DNA of 61,218 nucleotides from a virus, in IMG/VR virus record IMGVR_UViG_3300042934_000627, positions 1 through 61,218 of that record; one strand, given 5' to 3'. Below the pieces are notes generated by a model. The model did not search any database. It saw nothing but the letters and a program-made list of their open reading frames with translations, and was not told the origin of the DNA. How positions within the stretch are numbered: the stretch's first letter is position 1; each line of letters opens with the position of its first letter. This document shows, piece by piece, positions 8,314 to 17,303 of this stretch. Made by a program: the position numbers and the translations under genes.

Positions 8314-10365
8314 ATCGCCTTCGATTTAGCGGCCGTCCTTCGTTTGACTGATGCAAACTTTACTTCGGGGATGCGATCAGCTCAACGCCAAACTGGACTA
8401 TTTAAAAGTAGTATCGGTGAAACAGTTAAACAGCTCGGTATCTTAACATCCGCTGGTGCAGTCGTTGCCGGCGGTTTTTCCGCGGTCAAGAAGTCGATGG
8501 ACTTCGAATCCGAAATGAGCACGATTAAGGCGTTAACTGGCGCAACCGGCGGACAGATGAAGCAGATGACGAACCTTGCGTTACAGATGGGCGCGAAGAC
8601 GAAATACAACGCCTTAGAAGCAGCGCAAGGAATCGAAGAACTGCTAAAAAGTGGTATGCAACCGGCAACAGTGCAAGCAGGAGGACTTGAAGCTGCATTG
8701 AACATGGCTACTGCTGGTGGCATGAGCCTTGCAGACTCAGCATCACTTATGTCTAATTCGCTGAATGCGTTTCGTAACGATGGACTAAAAGCAGCCCAAG
8801 TCTCAAATATACTCGCCGGAGCAGCAAATGCGTCATCAGCCGATATGATCGATCTCAAGTATGGGCTTGCAGCTGTTGGACCTGTTGCTGCCGGCGTAAA
8901 AATGTCATTACGCGATACAAGTGCGGCATTGGCCCTTTTCTCGAATAACAACTTGCAAGGTCAAGACGCGGGCACCTCGTTTAAAACGATGCTCATGAAT
9001 TTATCACCTCAGACTAAAAAAGCAGCGGCATTAATGAAAGAGTTTGGTATTATCACGAAAAACGGTACCGACCAATTCTTTGATGCAAAAGGTAAGGTCA
9101 AAGGATTAGCAGACGTTGCCGAGGTTTTACGTCAATCCCTTAAAAATCTGAACCCGAAAGAGCAAGGCGATGCACTCAAGCAAATGTTCGGTAGCGATGC
9201 TATTCGGGCCGGTCGTATCTTGCTCACTGAGGGCGCGGACGGGGTTAAAAAAATGTACGGTGAAATGTCGAAGGTCACCGCGCTAGACGTAGCCAAGCAA
9301 AAAATGAATAATGCAAGTGGTGCCGTTGAGCAGTTTAAAGGTGCAATGGAAACGTTGCAGATATCCGCGCTCATGCCGACGTTACCCGTAATTAAACAAA
9401 TTGCTACTGAACTAGCGAATTGGGTATCGAATTTGAAGCCGGGGCAGATACAAGCGTTTGGGGATACAGTAAAGAACATATTGTTGACGATTGTTAACCT
9501 TGTAAAATCAGTAGTAGCGCATTGGAATATGATATCGGGCGTACTTATTGGCGCAGCAGTAGCAGTTGGCGTCTTTAAAACGGCAATGGTCGGTCTTTCA
9601 ATCGTTGGTGGGGTAATCAAGTTAATGAAGGCGTGGCGTACCGCAACAATGGCGGCAACATTGGCTGAAATGGGCTTGAACGCGGCAATGTGGGCGAACC
9701 CAATTACGGGTGTGGTTGCGCTTATCGCAGTGTTAATTGGTATCATTGTTGTACTCGTATTACGCTGGCACCAAGTAACATCAGCGCTTGCATACGCATG
9801 GAATCATTTCAAAAAGACGCGTAACGTAATTCTCATACTACTCGGCCCAATCGGTTTAATAATTGCGGCTGCCGTATCGTTGGCATCACATTGGAAAACG
9901 GTAAGTGCCGTATGGTCAACGGTGTGGAACGGAATTAAGACGAAGGCTGCATCATCGATCAATTCAGTTATTGGCGGAATTAATAAGATGATTGGTGTCA
10001 TAAATCGTATACCAGGCGTTAACATCCCGATTATTCCGAAAGTAAACTGGGGAAGTTCCGGAAGTAAGGCAAAAGGTGGATCACCTATGTCTATGTCACA
10101 GCACGTGCAAATGGTTAAGTATGCGCATAGTCATGCCGGTGGACTATCAAACGTACCGTATGATCAGTACGCCGCGTCACTGCATAAGGGTGAACGTGTG
10201 CTTACACGAAGTGAGAACGAAGCATATACGCGTGGTAATGGACGGAACACGTACCAATTCGGAGATATCATAATTCAAGGCGGACCAACGGATAAAGTTA
10301 CGGTAAGTCGATTAATGGACGCGATCGCTAACGAAATCGAAGCAGCAGGAAACGGGGGAGCGTAA
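8314..10365 (+). CDS. Tail tape measure protein
   Basis: About 683 residues. It sets tail length and is ejected with the DNA. It has a TP901-type tape measure N-terminal domain (FDLAAVLRLTDANFTSGMRS, FESEMSTIKALTG, AAQGIEELLKSGMQPA), hydrophobic segments around residues 400-520 that could cross the membrane, and a short basic Ser/Gly-rich tail. The frame opens after a TGA at 8308-8310. The only conventional start is TTG 8344, which has no ribosome site and would delete a well-formed N-terminus. ATC 8314 lies 8 bases after GGAGG and is preferred. Confidence 0.88.
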   Translation: MAFDLAAVLRLTDANFTSGMRSAQRQTGLFKSSIGETVKQLGILTSAGAVVAGGFSAVKKSMDFESEMSTIKALTGATGGQMKQMTNLALQMGAKTKYNALEAAQGIEELLKSGMQPATVQAGGLEAALNMATAGGMSLADSASLMSNSLNAFRNDGLKAAQVSNILAGAANASSADMIDLKYGLAAVGPVAAGVKMSLRDTSAALALFSNNNLQGQDAGTSFKTMLMNLSPQTKKAAALMKEFGIITKNGTDQFFDAKGKVKGLADVAEVLRQSLKNLNPKEQGDALKQMFGSDAIRAGRILLTEGADGVKKMYGEMSKVTALDVAKQKMNNASGAVEQFKGAMETLQISALMPTLPVIKQIATELANWVSNLKPGQIQAFGDTVKNILLTIVNLVKSVVAHWNMISGVLIGAAVAVGVFKTAMVGLSIVGGVIKLMKAWRTATMAATLAEMGLNAAMWANPITGVVALIAVLIGIIVVLVLRWHQVTSALAYAWNHFKKTRNVILILLGPIGLIIAAAVSLASHWKTVSAVWSTVWNGIKTKAASSINSVIGGINKMIGVINRIPGVNIPIIPKVNWGSSGSKAKGGSPMSMSQHVQMVKYAHSHAGGLSNVPYDQYAASLHKGERVLTRSENEAYTRGNGRNTYQFGDIIIQGGPTDKVTVSRLMDAIANEIEAAGNGGA

Positions 10366-11013
10366 ATGGCGATTGAATTTTGGCTAATTAACGGCAGTAC
10401 GCGTTTACGCCTACCCGTTAACCCACCGTCATTGAAATATACATCACCGTTTGGGTACGAAGAAGTTACGGTTGCTGGGCTTGGCGAAACATCAAATATT
10501 GGCTATCGCGGACAAAAGGAGTTTACAATTGAGACGTTTTGGCCAAAAAAGTATAATCCTATTTATTGTAGTTATTCAGGATTTATTTCGCCCAATACGT
10601 TTGTATCTAAAATGGAATCGTGGCGTAACGCGCGTAAGCCAATTCGTTTCCTTGTAACAGGAATCGGAGGGGCTAACTGCAAAGTTACTATCCGTGATTT
10701 TACGATTGATGCAGAAAAGTTCGGAAGTCCTGGCGATATTTACTTTTCACTTACATTGAAGGAATACCGCGAGATTAAGATTAAGCATGTTACGATTTCA
10801 TCGCCGAAAAAGAAAGCAAAATCACGGCCAGCTGCGGTTAAAAAATCTAAGTCGAAAACATACACGGTGAAGAAAGACGATTGCTTGTGGAAGATTGCAA
10901 AACGATATTACGGGAGTGGGTCACAGTGGCGAAAGATTTATAACGCGAACAAGTCGAAAATTAAAGATCCACACTGGATTTACCCTGGTCAGAAGTTTGT
11001 GATCCCATCATGA
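10366..11013 (+). CDS. Baseplate LysM protein (XkdP-like)
   Basis: A 215-residue protein starting directly after the tape measure stop. The N-terminal 145 residues are an XkdP-type domain (IEFWLINGSTRLRLPVNPPS, GQKEFTIETFWP). A Lys/Ser-rich linker follows, then a C-terminal LysM domain (TYTVKKDDCLWKIAKRYYGS, IYPGQKFVIPS) that binds peptidoglycan. It probably fixes the end of the tube to the hub and contacts the cell wall. It overlaps the next gene by 4 bases. Confidence 0.88.
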   Translation: MAIEFWLINGSTRLRLPVNPPSLKYTSPFGYEEVTVAGLGETSNIGYRGQKEFTIETFWPKKYNPIYCSYSGFISPNTFVSKMESWRNARKPIRFLVTGIGGANCKVTIRDFTIDAEKFGSPGDIYFSLTLKEYREIKIKHVTISSPKKKAKSRPAAVKKSKSKTYTVKKDDCLWKIAKRYYGSGSQWRKIYNANKSKIKDPHWIYPGQKFVIPS

Positions 11014-12455
11014 GCATATCAGTCGCGTACTATTCAGATAGCAACATCTATTATGTAACAGAGTTAGTAACGTCGGTTAAGTGGTCTGGTGATACAACGC
11101 AAGCACAGCGAGACTGTGAAATTGATCTAGCGAATACGAAAAATGGGACGACTAAAGCGATCAGCTTTACGTTAGGCAAAGAGATACGATTTTATGACAG
11201 TGGCACCGAGGTTTTTCGCGGGGTCATTTTTAACGTTGATATAAAAGACACCGGCGACACCACCGTTACAGCACACGATTATAACTACTATCTTACGCGT
11301 AATACTGATTCGCTAAAGTTTACGAAAATGAAGGCGTCGCAAATCGTTAAATCGATCTGCAAGCGATTTGGCATCGATTATGGGACAGTTGATGATACCG
11401 GCTATGTATTTTCAAAGCTGATTTTTCGGGACAAGACAATTTACGATATGATCGTGACCGCGCTCACTGAGACGAAGAAAAAGAATGGGCGTACGTTTAT
11501 TATCGGCAATGAAAAAGGTAAGCTTACGTTGCGCGAGCGTAAAAACCAAGTCAAGCAGCTCGTAATTAGCGATGGATCGAATTTAACAAGCGCAAGTTAT
11601 TCGAAGTCTATCGATGACCTGCGAAACTCAGTACGCATTACAGGCAAATCCGGCCCAGATAAAGCGGGCGTTACCGTTAGCGATTCCGATAACATTAAGA
11701 AATACGGATTGATGCGCGAAAAGAAGGACGAATCCAACAACACGGACGAAAAAAATAAATCCGTTGCAGACGCGTTACTCAAAGAGCTGAACAAGGTAAA
11801 AACGGAATCCAACGTTGATGCTATCGGTGATTCGTCGATCATCGCGGGTAAGCAGGTACAAGTAAGTGAAGCCATGACGGGAATAAGTGGTGGATTTTAC
11901 GTGCTGACCGATTCCCATACGTATACCCCGACGAGCCATACGATGTCGCTTAAAGTTTCGAAAACACTCGAACTTAACGAAATTGAGTACGAGCCACCGG
12001 ATACCACGTCGACTTCGAGCAGCAGTAAATCAACGACATCTGTTGCGAAGGACAATGGTGGCATCTTTATGAAGCCGGTAAATGCGCCAGTATCTAGCCC
12101 ATTCGGTCGTCGCAACGGAAAGATGCACCCTGGCATTGATTACGCGAAGTCGGGTACGGTGCCAATTTCTGCGGCTGCATCGGGTAAGGTTGTTCGTTCG
12201 TACCGATCGAGTAGTTATGGCGAATGTATCATTATTCATCACGTAATCAAAGGTAAAACGTACGAAACACTCTACGCGCACATGCGGTCAGGTTCGCGAA
12301 AGTATCACAATGGGCAAACGGTTAAGCGTGGCGCAGTGATCGGGTATATGGGCAGCACCGGCGATTCTACCGGCCAGCACTTACATTTCGAAATTAATAT
12401 TCCGGTATGGAATCCATCGCATTCGAACGCGGTTAATCCAGCTAAATATGTATAG
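11010..12455 (+). CDS. Baseplate hub protein XkdQ-like with C-terminal M23 peptidase
   Basis: A 481-residue fusion. Residues 1 to about 320 match the XkdQ/YqbQ hub family (SISVAYYSDSNIYYVTELVT; DLRNSVRITGKSGPDKAG). A Ser/Thr linker follows, then from about residue 350 a Gly-Gly endopeptidase-type M23 domain: PFGRRNGKMHPGIDYA with zinc ligands H373 and D377, and HLHFEI with H457 and H459. In plain XkdQ this wall-cutting module is absent or different. The enzyme should make a local hole in peptidoglycan on infection. Confidence 0.88.
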   Translation: MSISVAYYSDSNIYYVTELVTSVKWSGDTTQAQRDCEIDLANTKNGTTKAISFTLGKEIRFYDSGTEVFRGVIFNVDIKDTGDTTVTAHDYNYYLTRNTDSLKFTKMKASQIVKSICKRFGIDYGTVDDTGYVFSKLIFRDKTIYDMIVTALTETKKKNGRTFIIGNEKGKLTLRERKNQVKQLVISDGSNLTSASYSKSIDDLRNSVRITGKSGPDKAGVTVSDSDNIKKYGLMREKKDESNNTDEKNKSVADALLKELNKVKTESNVDAIGDSSIIAGKQVQVSEAMTGISGGFYVLTDSHTYTPTSHTMSLKVSKTLELNEIEYEPPDTTSTSSSSKSTTSVAKDNGGIFMKPVNAPVSSPFGRRNGKMHPGIDYAKSGTVPISAAASGKVVRSYRSSSYGECIIIHHVIKGKTYETLYAHMRSGSRKYHNGQTVKRGAVIGYMGSTGDSTGQHLHFEINIPVWNPSHSNAVNPAKYV

Positions 12456-12466
12456 GAGGTGGCAAC

Positions 12467-12748
12467 GTGGACAAACGGTTAAAGGTTGAAGGTAGCGGGG
12501 CATCGCGCATGGTTCAGTTGATGCGTAAACACGGCTATAACAAGGACGTTGATATCGAAATCGGAACGGTCACTGCGCCACTTCCAAATATCGAAGTTAC
12601 GTTGAATGACGGCATCGCACTCGATAAAAACGATCTTATTATTACTCAAACAGCATCACAATCGGGGATCGTGGCCGATGACGAAGTAGTCATAATTGGC
12701 AACGAGGAATCGCAATTCTACGTTGTAATCGATAAGGTGGCGAACTAA
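12467..12748 (+). CDS. Baseplate protein, DUF2577 (XkdR-like)
   Basis: A 93-residue small beta protein starting at GTG 12467 behind AGGAGGTGG. The patterns DVDIEIGTVTAPLPNIEVTL and QSGIVADDEVVIIGNEESQF fit the DUF2577/XkdR family found between hub and DUF2634 genes. It is a likely spike- or hub-associated OB-type protein. It lies 11 bases after the hub gene and abuts the next start. Confidence 0.8.
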   Translation: MDKRLKVEGSGASRMVQLMRKHGYNKDVDIEIGTVTAPLPNIEVTLNDGIALDKNDLIITQTASQSGIVADDEVVIIGNEESQFYVVIDKVAN

Positions 12749-13189
12749 ATGGCGCTAACCCCCGATAATGATACGGAATTACTCGATCAGGTCGATGAAG
12801 AAACTGCGGATGACAGTACGGCCGATCCAGGCCCATCGTTAACTTACGAGTTAAATTTCTATGATGGAACGATTGGCGATCTAATCGACGGTACAGACGC
12901 GCTAAAACAATTTATTTACAAGGCGATCATCACCGCGCGATCACGTTACCTTATTTATACAGATGACTACGGGTGCGAGCTCGAAGATTTACTCGGCGGA
13001 ACGTTGACCCCATCGTTACTCGAAACCGAAGTAGAGCGCATGGTGACGGAAGCATTAATTTACGATGATCGCATCGATGATGTAACGGACATTGTTTCAT
13101 CGCAAGTTGGCGATACGCTAACGATATCGTTTACGGTCGTTCCCGTAACGGAAGCACCGTTTGAAATGGAGGTAAACGTAGATGTATGA
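12749..13189 (+). CDS. Baseplate wedge protein, DUF2634 (XkdS-like)
   Basis: A 146-residue gp25-like wedge protein. The central segment TARSRYLIYTDDYGCELEDL plus ERMVTEALIYDDRIDDVTDI is typical of XkdS/gp25 proteins that start sheath polymerisation on the baseplate. The acidic N-terminal 30 residues look disordered. It abuts the XkdR-like gene and overlaps XkdT by 8 bases. Confidence 0.85.
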   Translation: MALTPDNDTELLDQVDEETADDSTADPGPSLTYELNFYDGTIGDLIDGTDALKQFIYKAIITARSRYLIYTDDYGCELEDLLGGTLTPSLLETEVERMVTEALIYDDRIDDVTDIVSSQVGDTLTISFTVVPVTEAPFEMEVNVDV

Positions 13190-14237
13190 GAGTGAGACTG
13201 CCGAAGTGATTTTAGCGCGGATGCTCGAACGATTATCCGATTCACTTGATAAGCGCGAAGGGTCGGTGCTTGCTGATATTCTTTCGCCAGCTGCAATCGA
13301 AAATGAGCAGGCTTACGCCGAAATGGATAATGTACTAAATCTTGGATTCGCGGACACAACATATGGGGATTATCTTGATCGCAGATGTGCGGAGCAAGGT
13401 GTTACACGAAAATCAGCAACGCAAGCGATCGGATCGGTAACCATAACCGCTCAGGATGGAACATTTATACCGCAAGGAACACGATTAAGTACAAGCGATG
13501 TCACACCTATTTACTTCGTGACGACTGCGGATGCAACTGTAAGTGGAGCTACAGTAGACGTACCAATTGAAGCGGAGGTTGGCGGCGTTGACGGTAATGT
13601 CAGTTCTGGAACAATTGCACTCGTCATTGGCGACCTTGCAAGTATAATCACGGTAAATAACGCATCAGAAACTACTGGCGGTGTAGATGAAGAAACTGAC
13701 GAGGAATTGCTTGTTCGGTATCAAGAAAAAATAAGTCGCCCAATAACGAGTGGAAATCAATATCAGTATGAACAGTGGGCGAAAGATATATCGGGAATTT
13801 CAGACGCACGTTGTTACCCGGTGTGGAATGGCCCTGGAACGGTAAAAGTCGTTTGTATTGACGAAAATAAACTAAGCCCAGCGCAGTCAATACTCGACAT
13901 AGTATCTGCGAACATCGAAGCAAACAGACCAATCGGAGCGACCGTTACTGTTGTTGGAGTGACCGAACATGCAATCAATGTTTCCGCAACACTTACGTTA
14001 GCTGCTGGATCGGTATTGAACGATGTAATAACGGCAATAACCGAAAATATAACAGCATATTACGAAAGCATTTCATTCGTCGATCAGACAGTGCGGTATT
14101 CTAAAATTGCCAACGCAATTCTCGATACTGAAGGAGTAATCGACTATACAAATTTATTAGTTAATGGTGCAACAGGAAATATCGTATTGAATACTGATGA
14201 AGTGCCGATCATTGGTACCACAAACTTTACACAATAA
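13182..14237 (+). CDS. Baseplate J-like protein (XkdT)
   Basis: A 351-residue wedge protein of the baseplate J / gp6 family. Family features are the N-terminal ARMLERLSDSLDKREGSVLA, DTTYGDYLDRRCAEQGVTRK, the EAEVGGVDGNVSSGTIALVI core and EETDEELLVRYQEKISRPIT. It bridges the hub and the fibre-bearing periphery. Start ATG 13182 follows AATGGAGG and overlaps the previous gene, consistent with coupling. Confidence 0.92.
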   Translation: MYESETAEVILARMLERLSDSLDKREGSVLADILSPAAIENEQAYAEMDNVLNLGFADTTYGDYLDRRCAEQGVTRKSATQAIGSVTITAQDGTFIPQGTRLSTSDVTPIYFVTTADATVSGATVDVPIEAEVGGVDGNVSSGTIALVIGDLASIITVNNASETTGGVDEETDEELLVRYQEKISRPITSGNQYQYEQWAKDISGISDARCYPVWNGPGTVKVVCIDENKLSPAQSILDIVSANIEANRPIGATVTVVGVTEHAINVSATLTLAAGSVLNDVITAITENITAYYESISFVDQTVRYSKIANAILDTEGVIDYTNLLVNGATGNIVLNTDEVPIIGTTNFTQ

Positions 14238-14248
14238 GGAGTGACAAA

Positions 14249-14641
14249 ATGGCATCAGCATTCAGTGAGTATTTAGAGAATGCATTACTAAATGCTACTT
14301 TGCGCGGAATTACTTATATAGCCCCCTCATCCGTATATATTGGATTATTTACGGGTGACCCGACTGACACGAGTATTAACGGGTTAGAAGTATCCGGAGG
14401 GTCATACGCGCGACAACCGGCTTTTTTTAACGAGCCGACTAAGGGGTCATCATCTACCTCAGGCGATATTTTGTTTCCGACAGCTACTTCCAATTGGGGT
14501 ACCATAGCATTTATCGGCATATTTGACGCAGAATCAGATGGTAACTTGCTATATGTAAGCCCGCTCATTATGGCAAAACAAATTTCTAGTGACGATCAGT
14601 TTAAGATATCCGCAGGTAGTATTACGGTTACACTCGATTAG
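14249..14641 (+). CDS. Gp80-like tail fibre-associated protein
   Basis: A 130-residue protein with a pattern often annotated as phage tail fibre protein: ALLNATLRGITYIAPSSVYI, GLFTGDPTDTS, EVSGGSYARQPAFF and TSNWGTIAFIGIFDAESDGN. It is probably a trimeric, beta-rich receptor or decoration domain. In PBSX the xkdT and xkdU genes are adjacent; here this gene is inserted between them. The exact role is unknown. Confidence 0.65.
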   Translation: MASAFSEYLENALLNATLRGITYIAPSSVYIGLFTGDPTDTSINGLEVSGGSYARQPAFFNEPTKGSSSTSGDILFPTATSNWGTIAFIGIFDAESDGNLLYVSPLIMAKQISSDDQFKISAGSITVTLD

Positions 14642-14653
14642 GGTGGTGGGTTG

Positions 14654-15280
14654 ATGGCAGTTATAACGATGGAATCAGTTTCCATAAAAGGAGCAGCAGT
14701 AATCGAGGCTTACCATACGGATCGCGATATTCAGCAGGATATCGTAGACTATTTACCGCGTTACTATAATGCGTTCCAACAAATAATGGGTGCTGCACTG
14801 ACGGAAGGAAATGAAAGTATACGCATGTTTGCGAAACTTCGTGAATTACTCGATCAATTTTACGTCATATCGGCAACATGGGGACTATCGCGTTGGGAGC
14901 AATTTCTTGGTATTACAGTCGACGAAAACAAACCGATTGATCAACGAAGATCCGTTGTCATTTCCAAATTGCGCGGAATTGGCGTAGCTAACGTCGCATT
15001 AATACAAAACGTAGCGGAATCTTACTTCGGTGGAGAAGTCGAGGTCGGTGAAGACAACGCAAATTATACGGTAGTTGTTACATTCGTAGGCGAACACGGA
15101 ATTCCACAAAATTTATCGGATATCGAAAATGCTATTCGTGAAATTGTTCCTGCTCACCTCGCGATCAACTACGTATTCACTTACATGACTTTTGGTGATT
15201 TGACGGGATACGGACTAACATTCGGTGATATTACTACTAAAAATCTAACGTTTTACGATTTTGGCCGTTACAAACAATAG
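14654..15280 (+). CDS. Baseplate protein, DUF2313 (XkdU / YmfQ-like)
   Basis: A 208-residue protein with the DUF2313 features QQDIVDYLPRYYNAFQQIMG near the N-terminus, WGLSRWEQFLGITVDENKPI in the middle and a final part ENAIREIVPAHLAINYVFT. This family corresponds to Mu gp48, a baseplate component that helps attach fibres. TTG 14651 and ATG 14654 are both possible starts behind a G-rich ribosome site; ATG is preferred. Confidence 0.85.
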   Translation: MAVITMESVSIKGAAVIEAYHTDRDIQQDIVDYLPRYYNAFQQIMGAALTEGNESIRMFAKLRELLDQFYVISATWGLSRWEQFLGITVDENKPIDQRRSVVISKLRGIGVANVALIQNVAESYFGGEVEVGEDNANYTVVVTFVGEHGIPQNLSDIENAIREIVPAHLAINYVFTYMTFGDLTGYGLTFGDITTKNLTFYDFGRYKQ

Positions 15281-15297
15281 ACGAAAGGAATGATTGA

Positions 15298-16095
15298 ATG
15301 ACGACTACCCAGCGATTAGGGATAACATTACCTGATGATTCAACAAACGCTACAACACAGTTCTTCATTGATCGATACAACGAAATCGACGCTAACGCAG
15401 CGAAAAAAAATGATCTTGATGCTCATATAGTACGAACAGATAATCCTCACTCAGTTACTAAATCACAGGTTGGGCTTGGTAATGTAGATAATACCTCTGA
15501 CTTGGATAAGCCAGTTTCGACGGTGGTTGCAGTACAGTTGGCGAATAAACAAGCATTTAAATTGACCGATGATAACGGATATGCAACGACAACGCCGGAT
15601 CTTAATGACATAACGGGAACAAAAACGATTGCCTTGAGTACAAGTGTTGTCAACCGTCCGTTTGATTATGGTACGGTTTTTCAGGTGTCAAATACAGATC
15701 AGACCAAAACGCAGATCGCAGTAGACAATTATTCAGGAACAACAGCAACACGTAGTTATAATTCTGGTGGTGGATGGTCATCATGGGCAACTAAAGCCAA
15801 TCAGTCAGATTTGTTATCAATGGTAAACACTGCTTCATTCGGATCAAGTGGTTGGTTTAAAGATAAAAAAACGGGATTATTGCTTCAATGGGGAACGATC
15901 AGTGCTACCTATACACCAACATACGTAGCCTTCCCAACTGGATTCCCAAACAATTGTTATTTCATTGGCATAACACCGAATCACGGCGACACAACTGCAA
16001 TTGCAAACGTTATTGATAAATCACAAACCGCTTTTCACATCCAAACTAACAAATCAAACAGCTTGTTTTATTTATGGTTTGCATTAGGTAGCTAA
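15298..16095 (+). CDS. Tail fibre protein
   Basis: A 265-residue fibre starting MTTTQRLGITLPDDSTNATT, the usual baseplate-binding opening. A collar-like motif follows, DNPHSVTKSQVGLGNVDNTS, which recurs in many phage fibres. The central region resembles a pyocin-knob segment (VNRPFDYGTVFQVSNTDQT), and the C-terminal domain (FKDKKTGLLLQWGTI ... NSLFYLWFALGS) looks like a gp53-type receptor-binding tip. Short for a fibre; no tail-fibre chaperone gene was recognised. Confidence 0.82.
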   Translation: MTTTQRLGITLPDDSTNATTQFFIDRYNEIDANAAKKNDLDAHIVRTDNPHSVTKSQVGLGNVDNTSDLDKPVSTVVAVQLANKQAFKLTDDNGYATTTPDLNDITGTKTIALSTSVVNRPFDYGTVFQVSNTDQTKTQIAVDNYSGTTATRSYNSGGGWSSWATKANQSDLLSMVNTASFGSSGWFKDKKTGLLLQWGTISATYTPTYVAFPTGFPNNCYFIGITPNHGDTTAIANVIDKSQTAFHIQTNKSNSLFYLWFALGS

Positions 16096-16111
16096 GAGAG
16101 GAGAATAAAAC

Positions 16112-16387
16112 ATGTATTTATCGGTTAATCAAGATGGAACGTTTAGCTTTAAAAGCCCAGAGAATAATCAGATTTTAGATACGGATATACTAATTTCAGA
16201 TGATATTTATGATCAATTTTTTCAGCAGCAGGCGCAAGGTAAGCAGTTTAAAATCGGCAACGCACACGGGACTACGTTTACCGATATTTTTGTCGAGTAC
16301 ACGCCCGTGATAGTGCCACATCCCCCATCCGTTGACGATAGGCTATCAGCCATTGAGTCCGCTATATCGTATTTCATGGAGGTGTGA
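16112..16387 (+). CDS. XkdW-position protein, unknown function
   Basis: A 91-residue protein between the fibre and xkdX-like genes, with a clean AGAGGAG ribosome site. It has an N-terminal beta-rich part (MYLSVNQDGTFSFKSPENNQ) and ends DDRLSAIESAISYFMEV, a short coiled-coil that often closes such fibre-operon proteins. The position suggests a tail accessory protein. No catalytic motif is visible. Confidence 0.55.
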   Translation: MYLSVNQDGTFSFKSPENNQILDTDILISDDIYDQFFQQQAQGKQFKIGNAHGTTFTDIFVEYTPVIVPHPPSVDDRLSAIESAISYFMEV

Positions 16388-16390
16388 AAA

Positions 16391-16519
16391 ATGTATGACT
16401 TTATTCTTTATCAGTGGCAGTTAAAAAAATTTACGGCAGATCAAGTCAATGCTTGCGTGACAAAAGGATATATTACGCAAGATAAAGCGGATACGATTTT
16501 AGCAACCTCACAATTCTGA
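16391..16519 (+). CDS. xkdX: XkdX-like small protein
   Basis: A 42-residue protein, MYDFILYQWQLKKFTADQVN followed by a KGYITQDKADTILAT-type helix. The aromatic opening and the KGyITqdqadeIla pattern are the XkdX family signature. It is the last tail gene and follows the previous stop by 3 bases. Function is unknown in the whole family. Confidence 0.8.
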   Translation: MYDFILYQWQLKKFTADQVNACVTKGYITQDKADTILATSQF

Positions 16520-16537
16520 TGCTATTTAACAAACTTA

Positions 16538-16581
16538 TTGTTATACTCCTTATATTAAGCTTAATATAAGGAGTATAACAA
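16538..16581. repeat. 44-bp perfect palindrome covering a ribosome site
   Basis: Every base from 16538 to 16581 pairs with its mirror partner around the centre of AAGCTT (between 16559 and 16560); there is no loop and no mismatch. The right arm carries AAGGAG, the ribosome site of the acyltransferase whose ATG starts two bases after the palindrome. In RNA from upstream the site would be buried in a 22-bp stem. The left arm contains TATACT, a possible -10; transcripts starting within the palindrome would leave the site free. Confidence 0.95.
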
Positions 16582-16582
16582 A

Positions 16583-17191
16583 ATGATTAAGAATTTTATT
16601 TTGATATTGACTATTCTTTTGCCAAATGCTATCAAAATTGCGATTTACAGAAAACTTTTTAGCTGGAGTATTGGAAAAAATGTTAAGGTTGGCATATCAT
16701 TTATCAGTGCTCAAAGTGTGGAGTTAGATGATGGTGTAAAAATAGGGCATTTTAATATAATTAAAAATTTAAGATGCCTTAAAATGGGAAACGATAGTAG
16801 CATACTTAATTTTAACCACTTTAATCATGGAAAAAAAGAATGGATAAATTCATTTGAATGCGGGGAAAAGTGTTCAATAACAAGCCATCATTATTTTGAC
16901 TGTAGTGGTGGTATCGCTATTGGTGATGATATAATATTCGCTGGAAAATCATCACAATTATGGACGCATGAATTAAATTTTAATACACATAAACTAATAA
17001 TAAAAAGTATTGATATCGGGTCAAATATTTATTTTGGTTCATCGGTATTAATTTCTCCAGGTTCCAGAATACCATCACACTGTATTATTGCATTAGGGTC
17101 AGTAATACCATCTAAGTTAAGTTGCGATGAATGGAGTTTAATTGCTGGAAATCCAGCAATATTTAAGAAGACATTAAAAAATATAGAATAA
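16583..17191 (+). CDS. Hexapeptide-repeat acyltransferase, cargo gene
   Basis: A 202-residue left-handed beta-helix protein of the WbbJ/Maa type. It has an N-terminal hydrophobic helix (NFILILTILLPNAIKIAIY), then imperfect hexapeptide turns (VKVGISFISAQSVELDDGVK, GGIAIGDDIIFAGKS), and near the C-terminus the family end pattern SSVLISPGSRIPSHCIIALG and AGNPAIF. Such enzymes O-acetylate surface sugars using acetyl-CoA. Base composition is much richer in A+T than the tail genes, and it sits between tail and lysis modules, so it looks like recently acquired cargo that could change the lysogen's surface. Confidence 0.8.
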   Translation: MIKNFILILTILLPNAIKIAIYRKLFSWSIGKNVKVGISFISAQSVELDDGVKIGHFNIIKNLRCLKMGNDSSILNFNHFNHGKKEWINSFECGEKCSITSHHYFDCSGGIAIGDDIIFAGKSSQLWTHELNFNTHKLIIKSIDIGSNIYFGSSVLISPGSRIPSHCIIALGSVIPSKLSCDEWSLIAGNPAIFKKTLKNIE

Positions 17192-17303
17192 ATTTGGAGA
17201 TTTATCTCAATTAACCACCACTGATAAACCTCTTTAGTAAACTCTAATAAAGAGCTTAGTGTGCATCTAGGCGCTACTACGCAACAACTAAATAATAAAT
17301 TAT

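Noticed and set aside
8382-9746. Long minus-strand ORFs opposite the tape measure gene
   Set aside because: They mirror codon usage of the tape measure, have no ribosome sites and no recognisable domains.
17230-17254. CTCTTTA/TAAAGAG hairpin as terminator of the acyltransferase
   Set aside because: It lacks a T-run; the hairpin at 17304 fits better.
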